From: Collybia mongolica | Taxonomy: Eukaryota > Basidiomycota > Agaricomycetes > Agaricales > Clitocybaceae | Length of the DNA: 64,000 nucleotides | Direction: 5' to 3' | Assembly (NCBI GenBank): GCA_013420905.1 | Contig: JAAXNY010000009.1 | Coordinates: 744,001 to 808,000 of the forward strand | Shown: positions 54,654-64,000 of the stretch, piece after piece | Layout: the number at the start of each line of letters is the position of its first letter | Numbering within the stretch: position 1 is the first letter of the stretch | Notes under the pieces: model-generated | What the model was told of the DNA's origin: nothing | Seen by the model: only the letters and a program-made list of their open reading frames with translations | Database searches by the model: none | Position numbers and translations under genes: made by a program

Positions 54654-56590
54654 ATGACTCCAATCGACCAACTGTGCGTAAATAAAGTATGAGCTTATCA
54701 TCTAACTGAATGACATCTATAGTCCAGTCCCCCCACTTCCTCCCAGGGCATCAACCGCGGTTCTGCCACCTTTGGAATCGACGACCTCGTTTCTCATCAC
54801 TAAAGGGAACAGATCATACAAACATCAATATGCGAATATATATTTCATAAGACTACGAATGTTACGGGATTTCGTTGAAGCAAGGGCTTATAAGCGATGG
54901 AAGGATGTCGAGGGTGGGCTCGATGTGCATATTGGAAACGAAGCTAAATTCATTAATACCTGTAACAGGCAGTCCAATACTGGTTCCTCGCGTTCTGGAA
55001 GTTGTCAAATCTCGACTATGTTACGTTGTTGGCACAGTGTACATGGATATGCCCCTCAAACCCAATGTGATGGAAGACATCGCGCGCGACGTGAGTCCTT
55101 TCAACTTCAGACAACAACTTTTTTTAAAACCGGTGGCCCACGACACAGCATTCAATACCTCCTCCCCCACCCTCCAAAAAATACTATTCTTCAGAGGATA
55201 ACGTCATGTTGGAGGACGAGTCTGGACGCATCCGCCTGGTTGGAGAACGATTGCAAAAGGCGAGATTGGTTACAGGCGTCATTATCGGGGCATTGGGAGC
55301 AGAGACAGCAAACGGGGACTTTGAAGTTGCGGACATATGCTATGCTGAATTGGCACCTCAAGTTCCATCTAGTTTTGAGGACGCTTCTAAAGCAGAGGAT
55401 CGAATGGAAGTTGATGGTAATGTGCCATGTATTTGTTTCGACTATCATCTGTAGCTTATCCAGTGCGCAGATCAACCGAAGGACGAGTGGATAGGGTTGA
55501 TTTCTGGCCTTGATATCGGCTCACATTCACCGTCAGATGCACAAATACAGATGCTTGTTGAATACCTCTCAGGCGAGGAAGGAGGTGTTCAGGATCAAGT
55601 CGACGCCGCGCAAATTTCTCGGCTGATCATTGCAGGAAATTCATTAGCCACACTAGAGCCAATGGGAAGAGGCGAAAGCAGCATTGAAAATAGGCGGCCC
55701 GTAAGTAGACATTATATATACATCACAGAAATCCTACTTAAATTGCTACAGCGACGTTACGGATACGATGCCACAACATTTTCACCCCATCCCGTGCTGA
55801 GCCTATCGTCAAATCTGCTTGACATTGCGAGCGTCATGCCAATTCACATTCTCCCAGGAGAGACGGACCCATCAGGTGCGATAATGCCCCAACAGCCGTT
55901 CCCGCGAGCAATGTTTGGAGCTGTCGCTAAATTATCGACATTCTCATGCGAAACCAATCCAACTTATCTACGACTCGGCGTTGGACCCGAATTTACCTCT
56001 GAGCCTTCAAATATATCTTCAATCTCGCGCACGTTGCTGATCAACTCTGGTCAACCCCTTGATGATATGTTTAAATACCTTCCCTCCCCACCAAATACCC
56101 GTCTTTCTATTTTAGAGGATACTCTACGATGGAGGCACATGGCCCCTACCGCCCCGGATACACTTTGGTGCCATCCGTATTTCAGCGGTGACCCATTTGT
56201 CATTCCGGAAACTCCAGACTTCTATATCGTTGGAAACCAAAAGCGGTTTGCCACGAAGATGGTGACGAACCAAGCCGAGGATTCAATGGATGATGGCAAA
56301 CGGATACGCTGTCGAATTATCATGGTTCCAGAATTCGCACGAACAGGAATATTGGTCCTTGTCAACTTGCGATCGCTGGAAGTCAAAACTGTGACTTTCG
56401 TGGTGGAGGGAATGTCGGGTGGGGGTGAGGCTGTGGGGGAGCGTGAGTTTCTACTATGACTTAAACTTCTTTAAGACTCATTCTGGTATTCCCAGTTGAA
56501 CCTCCACATGCCAATCTACCGCCACTTGCTGAGCCAATGCCAACTGCTCCTCAATCCAGTGTTGCCTCTGGAAATGAATATGACATTTGA
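54654..56590 (+). CDS. POLD2: DNA polymerase delta small (B) subunit
   Basis: ATG 54654, stop 56588-56590. A short first exon MTPIDQL joins PVPPLPPRASTAVLPPLEST; then KGNRSYKHQYANIYFIRLRM, VVGTVYMDMPLKPNVMEDIA, YSSEDNVMLEDESGRIRLVG and TGVIIGALGAETANGDFEVA (OB-fold). The phosphoesterase-like part shows DEWIGLISGLDIGSHSPSDA, RLIIAGNSLATLEP, MPIHILPGETDPSGAIMPQQ, PFPRAMFGAVAKLSTFSCET, LINSGQPLDDMFKYLPSPPN and LRWRHMAPTAPDTLWCHPYF. The HYANIYF-like start, PGETDP and P(L/F)PR...N blocks identify POLD2 (yeast Pol31), the calcineurin-like but inactive subunit of replicative polymerase delta. Convergent with TAD1. Confidence 0.93.
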
Positions 56591-56771
56591 TGCCTGGTGT
56601 AAACCGTATAATTACTTTTTTCGTTGGTATTTCATCCTCCCCGAGGTACTAATTATGTATTATACAATTATTTTTCACCGAGATCAAGACACGTCTCCTT
56701 TTGCTGTCCAGTCCAGTAGTTCCCAAGTTTTTACACGCCCCTTAGGGGTGGTTGACTTCATCGGCATGGTT

Positions 56772-58280
56772 CTACATTAGATCAAGCCTCTTGGGACACT
56801 TGGTCCCATTGATATCAAAATTCTGCCATCGCACACTACTCCTCACCCATCCAGAGAATGGCCCACCTGGGCCCATCAGACTCTCTTTGGCTGCCTGATA
56901 ATCGGAAATCATTTGCTTCGCTTCATAATATGTTGCGGTTGGTCTGTCCAGAGAATACGCATTATGAGACCCGTTCAAGCCAGCCAGCCAGCCATACATA
57001 CCTTTCCTGAGGCAGCCCGAGACGAATTGTTACGTTGGTATACAAATGAAACAAAGCCATCTTGGATGTCCGTGGCCTGGAGTGGATGGGTTACTGCAGA
57101 AGCTTAGATGTAAATTTTTACTCACATGGACTTTTCCCTATATCTGTGTTTGGGGGAAACACCACGTTTGAGACCATTGATCAAAACTTCGTGAGGTTTC
57201 GTATTGGCGATCCAACATAAAGCTGACGGTTAGATGTCAAGAGTACGACCTCATGTAAGGTGAGAGGATAAACAAACATTCATTACATAATCCTGACACC
57301 TGGCTAGTCGCCTCTAGCACACTCCGGGAGTGGAAAAACGGAAGCGACGTGAAATGGATTGTTGGGATATGAAGGGCATAATCCGGAGGCAAGTCTGTCC
57401 GGTCCGGGTTGGAAACGACAATGACAATGACAAGAAAGAAAAAAGGATACGTACTCTGAATTCCCTCCAATCTTCGCCAAAGAGCACGCTCACAATCCTC
57501 TCGAACGCTCCATTGCATACTCAGCGGTACTTCGCCAATAATGATCCTTGAAAGGTACAGCGGACCCAGAAAGCGGGACGCCAAAGCGCCCTGGAATCCT
57601 AGGACATTCCAAGATGCGATCTTGTCACTGCACGACATGCTCAGGGTCGGCGGAGAGTCAGCGCGTCCCGGCTTGGTGCGCAGGACTCCTAAGCGGGAAT
57701 AGTTGTCGCGGCCGCGGGATGCCGCGTCCGGGCTGAGGGGCTCGAAGATTGCCGAGTCCTTCAGCGCTGCCATTTCGGCGTCTTGGAGCGAGGCGAGGAA
57801 TCGCGTGGACGCATCACCGCCTTGATATGCCCGGTGCATGTAGATAGTCTCGTCACTTTCGTTGTGAAAAGTGGGGTGGCTGCTGTGTTACGTACATGGG
57901 ACGGTCGAGATGTACAAGTGCAGTTGCACCTGTTCTTGAAGAGTATAACGCTCGTTTTTGGAAGCGCAGATCCACGGGGAAGTGTAAGGTTGGTCCATGG
58001 AACTGCATCGCATCACTTCATCGAGAAACCACCGAACTGCGCCCCGCCGTGCCAGGACTTCAGCGTGGCTATCGTGCAATGCTTCTCCAGCGGAAGGTAG
58101 TCTGATCGTGGGGAGGCATTTGGTGCCGGTTGCGATAGATATCAGTTTGAATGGGTGGGTCAGAAAGAACGCAGCCGCCACTGTATATTGGGAGGCTGGT
58201 GGGGTAAAAGAGGTTGCCGAATAGGAGTCCAGGATGGCAGCGATTTCTAAATCGACAGAGGTTATGTCTTTGACCACCAT
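56772..58280 (-). CDS. TAD1: tRNA-specific adenosine deaminase 1 (TAD1/ADAT1-like)
   Basis: Minus strand, ATG 58280, stop 56772. The zinc-dependent deaminase signature is complete: [40 protein letters not shown] (His and catalytic Glu), then [20 protein letters not shown] with the PCGD zinc cysteine recovered by splicing at 57893-57834. [20 protein letters not shown] carries the second Cys; [14 protein letters not shown] and [13 protein letters not shown] follow. C-terminal exons read [20 protein letters not shown] and [29 protein letters not shown], typical of the family end. TAD1 converts A37 to inosine in tRNA-Ala. The last splice junctions (near 57117-56962) use less usual donors and are less sure than the rest. 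Confidence 0.9.
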
Positions 58281-58489
58281 GATAAACCTTTACGTTGAAG
58301 ACCGTGATTCATTGCATGGCCATTAGTATGGGGAAAAAGTAAACAAGAAAAATACAAGTCAAAAGGCCACACCGGGGTTTTACGGGCCAAGTTTTAACTG
58401 TACTCCACACCAGTACATATGTATATATGTACAATGCTTTTTTGTAGACTGAGATACACCAATGATATGATGGAGAAAAGGAAGTGAAT

Positions 58490-59239
58490 TTACAGATCCC
58501 ACTGCATGGCGGATGGAACCCAAAACGCCCTCCCGCATTGTTCGTCTTGATCATCGAGCCAGCACAAGCCATCTCTATAAACCATATTCTCAAGAGCGGC
58601 CCTAGCGCGCTCCTGAGCCCAACCTTTGCGTTGGACTAATATATCTTCTACAACCCGTCCTCCTTCCTGCTGCGCGATTGCAAGGACGACAGACTGGTCA
58701 TCGTCAAGTTCCTTGACAATGTTTCTGATCATCTTCCGTCCACCAATTTCCACCACTTGGTAGCCTGCTCCAAGTGGCTCTAGAGTCTTGATGCTGCGTA
58801 CAACGTCGTCTTCCGTGATGACGCCTCCACTGACACCACGCAGCTTGCTCACCAGCCTAACCAGTTCTGACATTTTGATAAGCCCACCATTCCTTTCCCT
58901 AGTGCTTACGCAGACATCGACAATCTGCACACCAAGCTCGTACTGCCAATCACTGAGACCAAGCATCTCGGCCCACCATCCACCCTTTCTCGGCCCCGCG
59001 AGTGGGTCGACACCAATAGACGAGCACATTTGCTGAAATTCATATCGAAACGATGGATCACTTTTAATGGATTCACGATGGGTAGAAGCAAACCCTGCCA
59101 GGGCAGTGCGGAACTGATCAAGTTGAGAATGTAGTTGATCGACCTGGTTTCGGGACAGAACAGTTGAGAGTTGCGCAAATGAACGGTTGGATTGTTCTTG
59201 GCGATCAAAAGCTGCCAATCCTACACCTCGTCGGTGCAT
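58490..59239 (-). CDS. SNF8: ESCRT-II subunit SNF8/VPS22
   Basis: Single exon, ATG 59239, 249 residues. MHRRGVGLAAFDRQEQSNRS is the SNF8 start; LHSQLDQFRTALAGFASTHR, FRYEFQQMCSSIGVDPLAGP, WWAEMLGLSDWQYELGVQIV, NGGLIKMSELVRLVSKLRGV, ITEDDVVRSIKTLEPLGAGY and ARAALENMVYRDGLCWLDDQ follow. This gives a coiled coil followed by two winged-helix domains, as in EAP30. With VPS25 and VPS36 it forms ESCRT-II for sorting ubiquitinated cargo at endosomes. It is rare in this window in having no intron. Confidence 0.95.
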   Translation of the reverse strand: MHRRGVGLAAFDRQEQSNRSFAQLSTVLSRNQVDQLHSQLDQFRTALAGFASTHRESIKSDPSFRYEFQQMCSSIGVDPLAGPRKGGWWAEMLGLSDWQYELGVQIVDVCVSTRERNGGLIKMSELVRLVSKLRGVSGGVITEDDVVRSIKTLEPLGAGYQVVEIGGRKMIRNIVKELDDDQSVVLAIAQQEGGRVVEDILVQRKGWAQERARAALENMVYRDGLCWLDDQDEQCGRAFWVPSAMQWDL

Positions 59240-60496
59240 TAGAAGGAATTAAGCAGTGATATTTGTCCTTGGTGTCCTTTGGCTTGCATGACAAGCTATG
59301 TAAACTATACTATCCTTTTGATGAATGCATCAACAACTTATAATAGTTTGTACTTATATTATATCATATCAAGAGGCTGTACATGGAGCTTATAGCACCC
59401 GCAGCAACGTTATATATAGGGTGGTTATACATTACGAGTTTCGTCTCGACATTTACATCACGGTGTAAATAAGTTGGGCTACATGACCCCACTTGCACTT
59501 CCAACTTCGGGGCAAACCCTTGATCTAACTTTGTCAAAAGTTGATGTCAAAGTTATTCATTTACTCATCAAATTGAGGCAAAATCGGAGTACTCTGCGAA
59601 CTACCCTATTTAATGTATGACCTTCGAGACTCTATTTGTAATTATGCCTGGTAGAAGACAGGTGGGGGTTGTCAAGCGTATATAGAAGTCGTCAGCACAA
59701 GAAGACATATGCAACACGTGCCGCGATGGGAAAAAAACAAGCTTCAGAAAAGCCATAAGTAGATGGAAGAGAACCATCCTCGGGGCGGTCCGCAAATCTG
59801 AATTGCCGAGGTGTGTCGACAACAGGGCTGTGTGGTGGGATCAAGAGTGAGACGCAAGGTACAGAGAACAAACAATCTCACCAGTGCGCGAAGATTCTCC
59901 CAGGTATAGTAAGTGAAAGTCAAAATTGTGCGATATCTAGGCTCGTTCTCACAATGTGCCGTTGCTGCCGTAGTGGTTTGTGACTCCGTTTATACTCTTA
60001 CAGTGTCCCCGGTCGGGACATGACATTAAAATCTTTGGAGGTAAGGGAGATTTGTCATGTCACATCTTAGTTTCAATGGACTGGAATACTCTGTTAGTGG
60101 TATAGGCTTTTCATGGAACAGCATCAAGATGGAGCCCAGCCAATGTCCGTTATTGTATGAGGATGGTATAATTCACAATTTCTACACGGCTAAATGCTCA
60201 TAGATAACATAGATCAGTTTGATCGATCAAACGATGGTTGTGGAACATTTATGTCAACCGTGCTTACTTTCTGTGTGAACAAATAAGCTACTCTGGAATT
60301 ATCAATGGCATACCATTACCCTTTCCTTGGGTTTTGTACCCACCGATTAAGCCTACCATGTTCACCTTCGATTCTCCGCAGCGGTGCAGAATCCGTTTAT
60401 TACCCACCATCTTCAAGATTTCGTTTGCAAGCCTGTGAACTTTTCCCCGTGTCTTCAGTTCTCTAAACCATCTACCCACCTTCGCACGATAGTACC
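59240..60496. other. 1.25-kb intergenic stretch, no gene recognised
   Basis: Only short frames without domains. A/T-rich motifs such as TTATATATAGGG near 59411 occur. The 3' end (60380-60496) is pyrimidine-rich and probably the leader of the cupredoxin gene. Confidence 0.45.
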
Positions 60497-61448
60497 ATGT
60501 TCGCGACTGCCTTGGCCGCTCTCCTACTTCCCGCCTTCGCTGCTGCGCAGTATGGCAACCCCAATCCCACCCCTACAGCTGCCGCCACCTCATCGGTACC
60601 TGTTCCTTCTGCGCCCTCGGACACACCAGGCCACATGAATGTTCGTTCTCGTCCTCTTTCAAACGATTATAAATTTAACGTTGCTTCAAGATTGACGTTG
60701 CTTTCAACAACACTTTTACGTTTCATCCAAACAATATCAAGGCTCCCAACGGCACCCTCGTCACATTCTGGATCCCGGAGTAGGTTGGAGTGATTTATGC
60801 TAACGCAAAAATCTAATTTGTTTTAAAAGCCAAGGATTCGATCATTCGGTGACACAGTCGAGCTTCGCTGCACCATGCACCTATCTCAACTCCTCAGCGA
60901 ATTCCACTGCACCCGGCTTCGATTCAGGTTTACACAGCAAAATGAAATTCACGATCAACATCACGGATGACACAAAGCGTACGTTTGGAATCATACTGCT
61001 GTTCATGAATATGCTGTCTTATACATCCTTTTTATAGCCATCTGGTTCCACTGTAAACAAGTATGCTGTGCCCTATACTTAGATTCGTAAAACAAAACTA
61101 ATGTATATTGTAGCTTTTACATTGTGGAATGGGAATGGTAGGCGGTATCAATGCACCTGACACTGGAAACAACTTCGAAGCCTTCCAGGCAGCTGCTGTA
61201 AAAATAGGGGGTGCAGAAGTAACGGTTGGTCCCTTTTCCTTTTCCGTTCGGGAGTTACTCATTTTTCATCTCAGGAAACCGATCATGGCTTCATTGCTGG
61301 TGGAATCAACGCTGTTGCCATGGGCCCGCCTGTTCCAAGCGTAGACAACAGCACCAGCTCTACCCCTAGTAGCTCCAGTGCTACCCAACTCACTACCAGT
61401 GCTGGCATGGCTTTGGTCGCAGGAGTAATTGCCCTTGTTTTGGTCTGA
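60497..61448 (+). CDS. Secreted cupredoxin with Ser-rich tail and probable GPI anchor
   Basis: ATG 60497, stop 61448, about five introns. A signal peptide (MFATALAALLLPAFAAAQ) is followed by a Pro/Thr/Ser-rich linker and the cupredoxin domain: IDVAFNNTFTFHPNNIKAPN, GTLVTFWIP, SSFAAPCTYLNSSANSTAPG, FDSGLHSKMKFTINITDDTK, PIWFHCKQ and LHCGMGMVGGINAP. The His, Cys and Met (HC.MGM) near the end fit a type-1 copper site, though the ligand His in the first half is less clear. A Ser/Thr stretch and a final hydrophobic segment (AGMALVAGVIALVLV) suggest a GPI anchor. Such extracellular Ser-rich cupredoxins occur on fungal cell surfaces; function is unknown. Confidence 0.8.
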
Positions 61449-61737
61449 GGCTGGTCCCTGCTTGAGATGGAAATTTTGCTATTCCTTTCCTAATACAAAT
61501 CGCATGTCTATAGTACCTATTACCGCCACAATCAGACATTATGGCATCCTATGAGAGCCCTAGGGTGTTTCTTTTGTGTTTGAGCAGGGTCCCCTGAATG
61601 CAAGGCCAGACTTGAGATCGGGATTGCCAAGTATGGGAATGAAGCCACATGCGTCCCTTGTGGCTGTGCTTCAGTGATATTGAACGCCCGCTATACCTTG
61701 ACTATAGCACGGCTTTCGCAATTTACGACTTTGGCTC

Positions 61738-64000
61738 ATGTTCGCCAGGATACCACAGAGATTTACGGCACCCTTTGGTCTCTTAGGAGATGAAGCCAAA
61801 CTTGCGTTCCCCAGTCAACCAGGTGGCATAACGAAACTAGCCACTGTCCGAGTGAGTGAGCGATTTATGTTCACAGTATAAGTTCTTGCGTGATTGTTAT
61901 TTTGTATAGAATATCCTTGAATCAGACAGTTACTGGAATCAGGTTAGAGCTCTCTTCCTCTGGGGGTAAACTAACTTCAACCACTTCACAACAGTACTTC
62001 GTTCTATTTGATTCACCATCAGACGTGTTTTCTTTGATTACCCCCCATCATAGTATGTCTCGTTCTACTTCAAGATGGACTGCTACTGACTTTATAGTCC
62101 GACGTGCCCTACTTGATGCACCTGAAAATGTTGCGACTCTCGTACGAGTCGTTATCGTTCGACTCTCCACCCTCATCTCTAATCACAACTTTCCGTCGCC
62201 AGCGAGTGCATCCGTCACTGCTTTCGCGTCTTCTTTTATCAAAACTGGGTCCGCATCGTTGGAAGGGAACACTACCAAGGAAGTCCTCAACTGCCTACGG
62301 ATACTTCAGCGCGTGCTTCCTGTCATATTCGAGGTCGAAGGAGAATCCAACGCATTCGAGTTGGAACTTTTATGGAGGAAGGAGGAAGTTGACGAAGAAG
62401 AAGTTCATGGCACAAACCCACCAGAGACACCTCAGTTTGTGATTGAAGACGATGATGACAGTGATGGTGAACGAGATGAAGTCGTAGTGACGAGTGCGAA
62501 GCCCAAAGCGAAAAGGCAGCTCCCTTCGTTGGGCGAAAAACTCTTTAGCTCGACTATCGACTTACTATTCTGTTGCGGCTTCACTTTACCAACGAAGATT
62601 CAAGTTGATCATCATAAAATAAATTATGTTATCTGGTACGTCGTTTGTATACCAGAACTGCCCAACCTTGACTTCTCTCTTTCTCTCAGGGAGAAAGGTG
62701 TTGGCTCTACGGTCGATCCTGGTGCCAGCCATGCATATGATAGCAACAAGGCAGAGGTTCTACGCCTTTTACTTGTTCTCTTGTCAAGACAGATATATGT
62801 TCCTCCTGCTTCATTATTCTCCAAACCTTCGCTTTACAGTCTTTATATTGTTCAAAAAACCGCTCGGCGGGATGTCCTAACCATCCTATGCTCGTTGTTA
62901 AACACAGCCATGAATTCTTCATCTTCAAGTGACAATACCATTGGTGGCATGGCTGGCAGTATGGCGGGGAAGCTGCCCTATAACCATCTTGTTTTTAAGG
63001 GTGAAGATCCAAGATCCAACCTTGTGGGAATCTGTTTCCAAGTGCTCTGTGTTCTGCTGGACTTTCAGAGTGGTAATGCAAAAGACACCGTAGTTGGTAT
63101 GGGTGAAAACCAAACATCGTCACCCACAGCACGCACAAATGCTTTCCGCTACTTCTTGGCGAAGTTGGTGAGTGCCATTTTCATTCGAATAAGGAATACC
63201 ACCTCACTTTCCATAGCATCGAGCACAGGATTTCGAGTTCATCGTTGATGGAATAGTTGGAATTCTGGAGCAGCAGATGGCGACGATGAACAACTTACTA
63301 CCTGGAGCCAGGAAGTCTATCCCATACATTAATGAGACAGGTACGTGTTTATGTTCCTCTTTGTTTCAGCCCACACTCATACTAGTTCAGTAATCTTCTT
63401 CTGGAAAATGATAGAATTAAACAAAGTCAGTAAATTTCTTCCTTCCTTTCGTTGAGTTTCACACAGCTTTCATAGAAATTCCGTACCTATGCTCTTCAAT
63501 CGGAAAAGTCAATGGATTTGATAGCATATCTTCTGTGTTATACCCTGGAGGTCAAGGACAAGCCTCGTGAGTTATTCCAAGAGTGTCATTTTTTTTAACT
63601 GATACCCAGAATACCCACAAAGAACAACATGGCCTATGTCGGGCACTTTCTTACATTATTCAAACTTTATCTGCGGACCCCGCATTCGGTCCCAAACTCA
63701 CCAAACCGGTTAAAGCCCAACTTCCGGTGAAGTGGAATGCTGCTGGTACAGCAGCAGATTTTATGGTCAACGTATGTTCCCTTTTTATTATCATTATGTT
63801 CTATATCCCCTAACTTAGGGCTTATCAGGCAATCTATGCGATTGTAGCAACTACATCCGGGACGTTAAACTCCTTGTACCCAGCTCTTATTATTGCTCTG
63901 GCAAATTCTGCGCCTTATTTCAAGAACCTTACCGTAACTGCCTCAACCCGACTTATTCAACTCTTTACGTCATTTTCAAACCCCCTGTTCCTTCTTGCGG
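61738..64000 (+). CDS. HID1/FTP105-family protein, 5' part
   Basis: ATG 61738; the gene continues past the window. Early exons: MFARIPQRFTAPFGLLGDEA, GGITKLATVR, NILESDSYWNQ and YFVLFDSPSDVFSLITPHH, then IRRALLDAPENVATLVRVVI. LNCLRILQRVLPVIFEVEGE, an acidic linker (FVIEDDDDSDGERDE), LGEKLFSSTIDLLFCCGFTL, EVLRLLLVLLSRQIYVPPAS and FSKPSLYSLYIVQKTARRDV follow. HGLCRALSYIIQTLSADPAF, KLTKPVKAQLPVKWNAAGTA and LIIALANSAPYFKNLTVTAS are near the window edge. This is the wording of the HID1/dymeclin family (S. pombe Ftp105, yeast Ecm30), Golgi-associated helical proteins involved in secretion and deubiquitinase placement. The 3' part is missing. Confidence 0.85.

Noticed and set aside
1..64000. tRNA, rRNA, CRISPR or integrated viral sequences
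   Set aside because: Scanned by eye for cloverleaf boxes, regular spaced repeats and viral replication genes; none found, though small RNAs could be missed.

Overview
The window looks like nuclear DNA of an Agaricomycete basidiomycete. The evidence is dense gene packing on both strands, genes cut by many short GT-AG introns of about 50-60 bp, intergenic gaps of a few hundred bp, and a hAT transposase of the type common in mushroom genomes. I saw no rRNA, tRNA, CRISPR array or bacterial-style operon. All assignments come from reading splice junctions and protein motifs by eye.

Region by region. (1) 1-3.2 kb: a decayed hAT DNA transposon with one in-frame stop and a palindromic ACCCGTACCC-type repeat block at its 3' side. 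(2) 3.8-7.6 kb: two tandem paralogues encoding an N-terminal NYN (PIN-like RNase) domain and a shared C-terminal domain; the first keeps the acidic motifs and the second has lost them. (3) 7.6-12 kb: a mitochondrial YebC/TACO1 translation factor and a SulP sulfate permease, both on the minus strand, followed by 2.4 kb with no recognisable gene. (4) 14.3-20 kb: STRAP (with a 6-nt microexon), an NTF2-like protein, and a tandem pair of short-chain dehydrogenases with presequences. (5) 20-30 kb, minus strand: CDC20, an EST1/SMG6-type PIN nuclease, and a fused dethiobiotin synthetase/DAPA aminotransferase. (6) 30.6-38 kb: a hydantoinase A/B (5-oxoprolinase-like) fusion with a probable AT-AC intron, and a DOMON-cytochrome b561 protein. 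(7) 38.4-43.6 kb: NDK and QCR7 divergently arranged, then transketolase and CMC2 divergently arranged. (8) 44-51.4 kb: GH31 alpha-xylosidase-like enzyme, serine/threonine dehydratase, PET100, proteasome beta-4, and a hot-dog thioesterase. (9) 51.9-59.2 kb: glutamate decarboxylase, POLD2, TAD1, SNF8/VPS22. (10) 60.5-64 kb: a GPI-anchored cupredoxin and the 5' part of a HID1-family gene that runs off the window.

Most genes are housekeeping and unrelated to one another. Four of them (TACO1, QCR7, CMC2, PET100) act in building or forming respiratory complexes III/IV, and five gene pairs share a head-to-head intergenic region. The most unusual items are the NYN nuclease/pseudo-nuclease pair, the AT-AC intron candidate, the microexon, and the non-canonical GC-AG introns.
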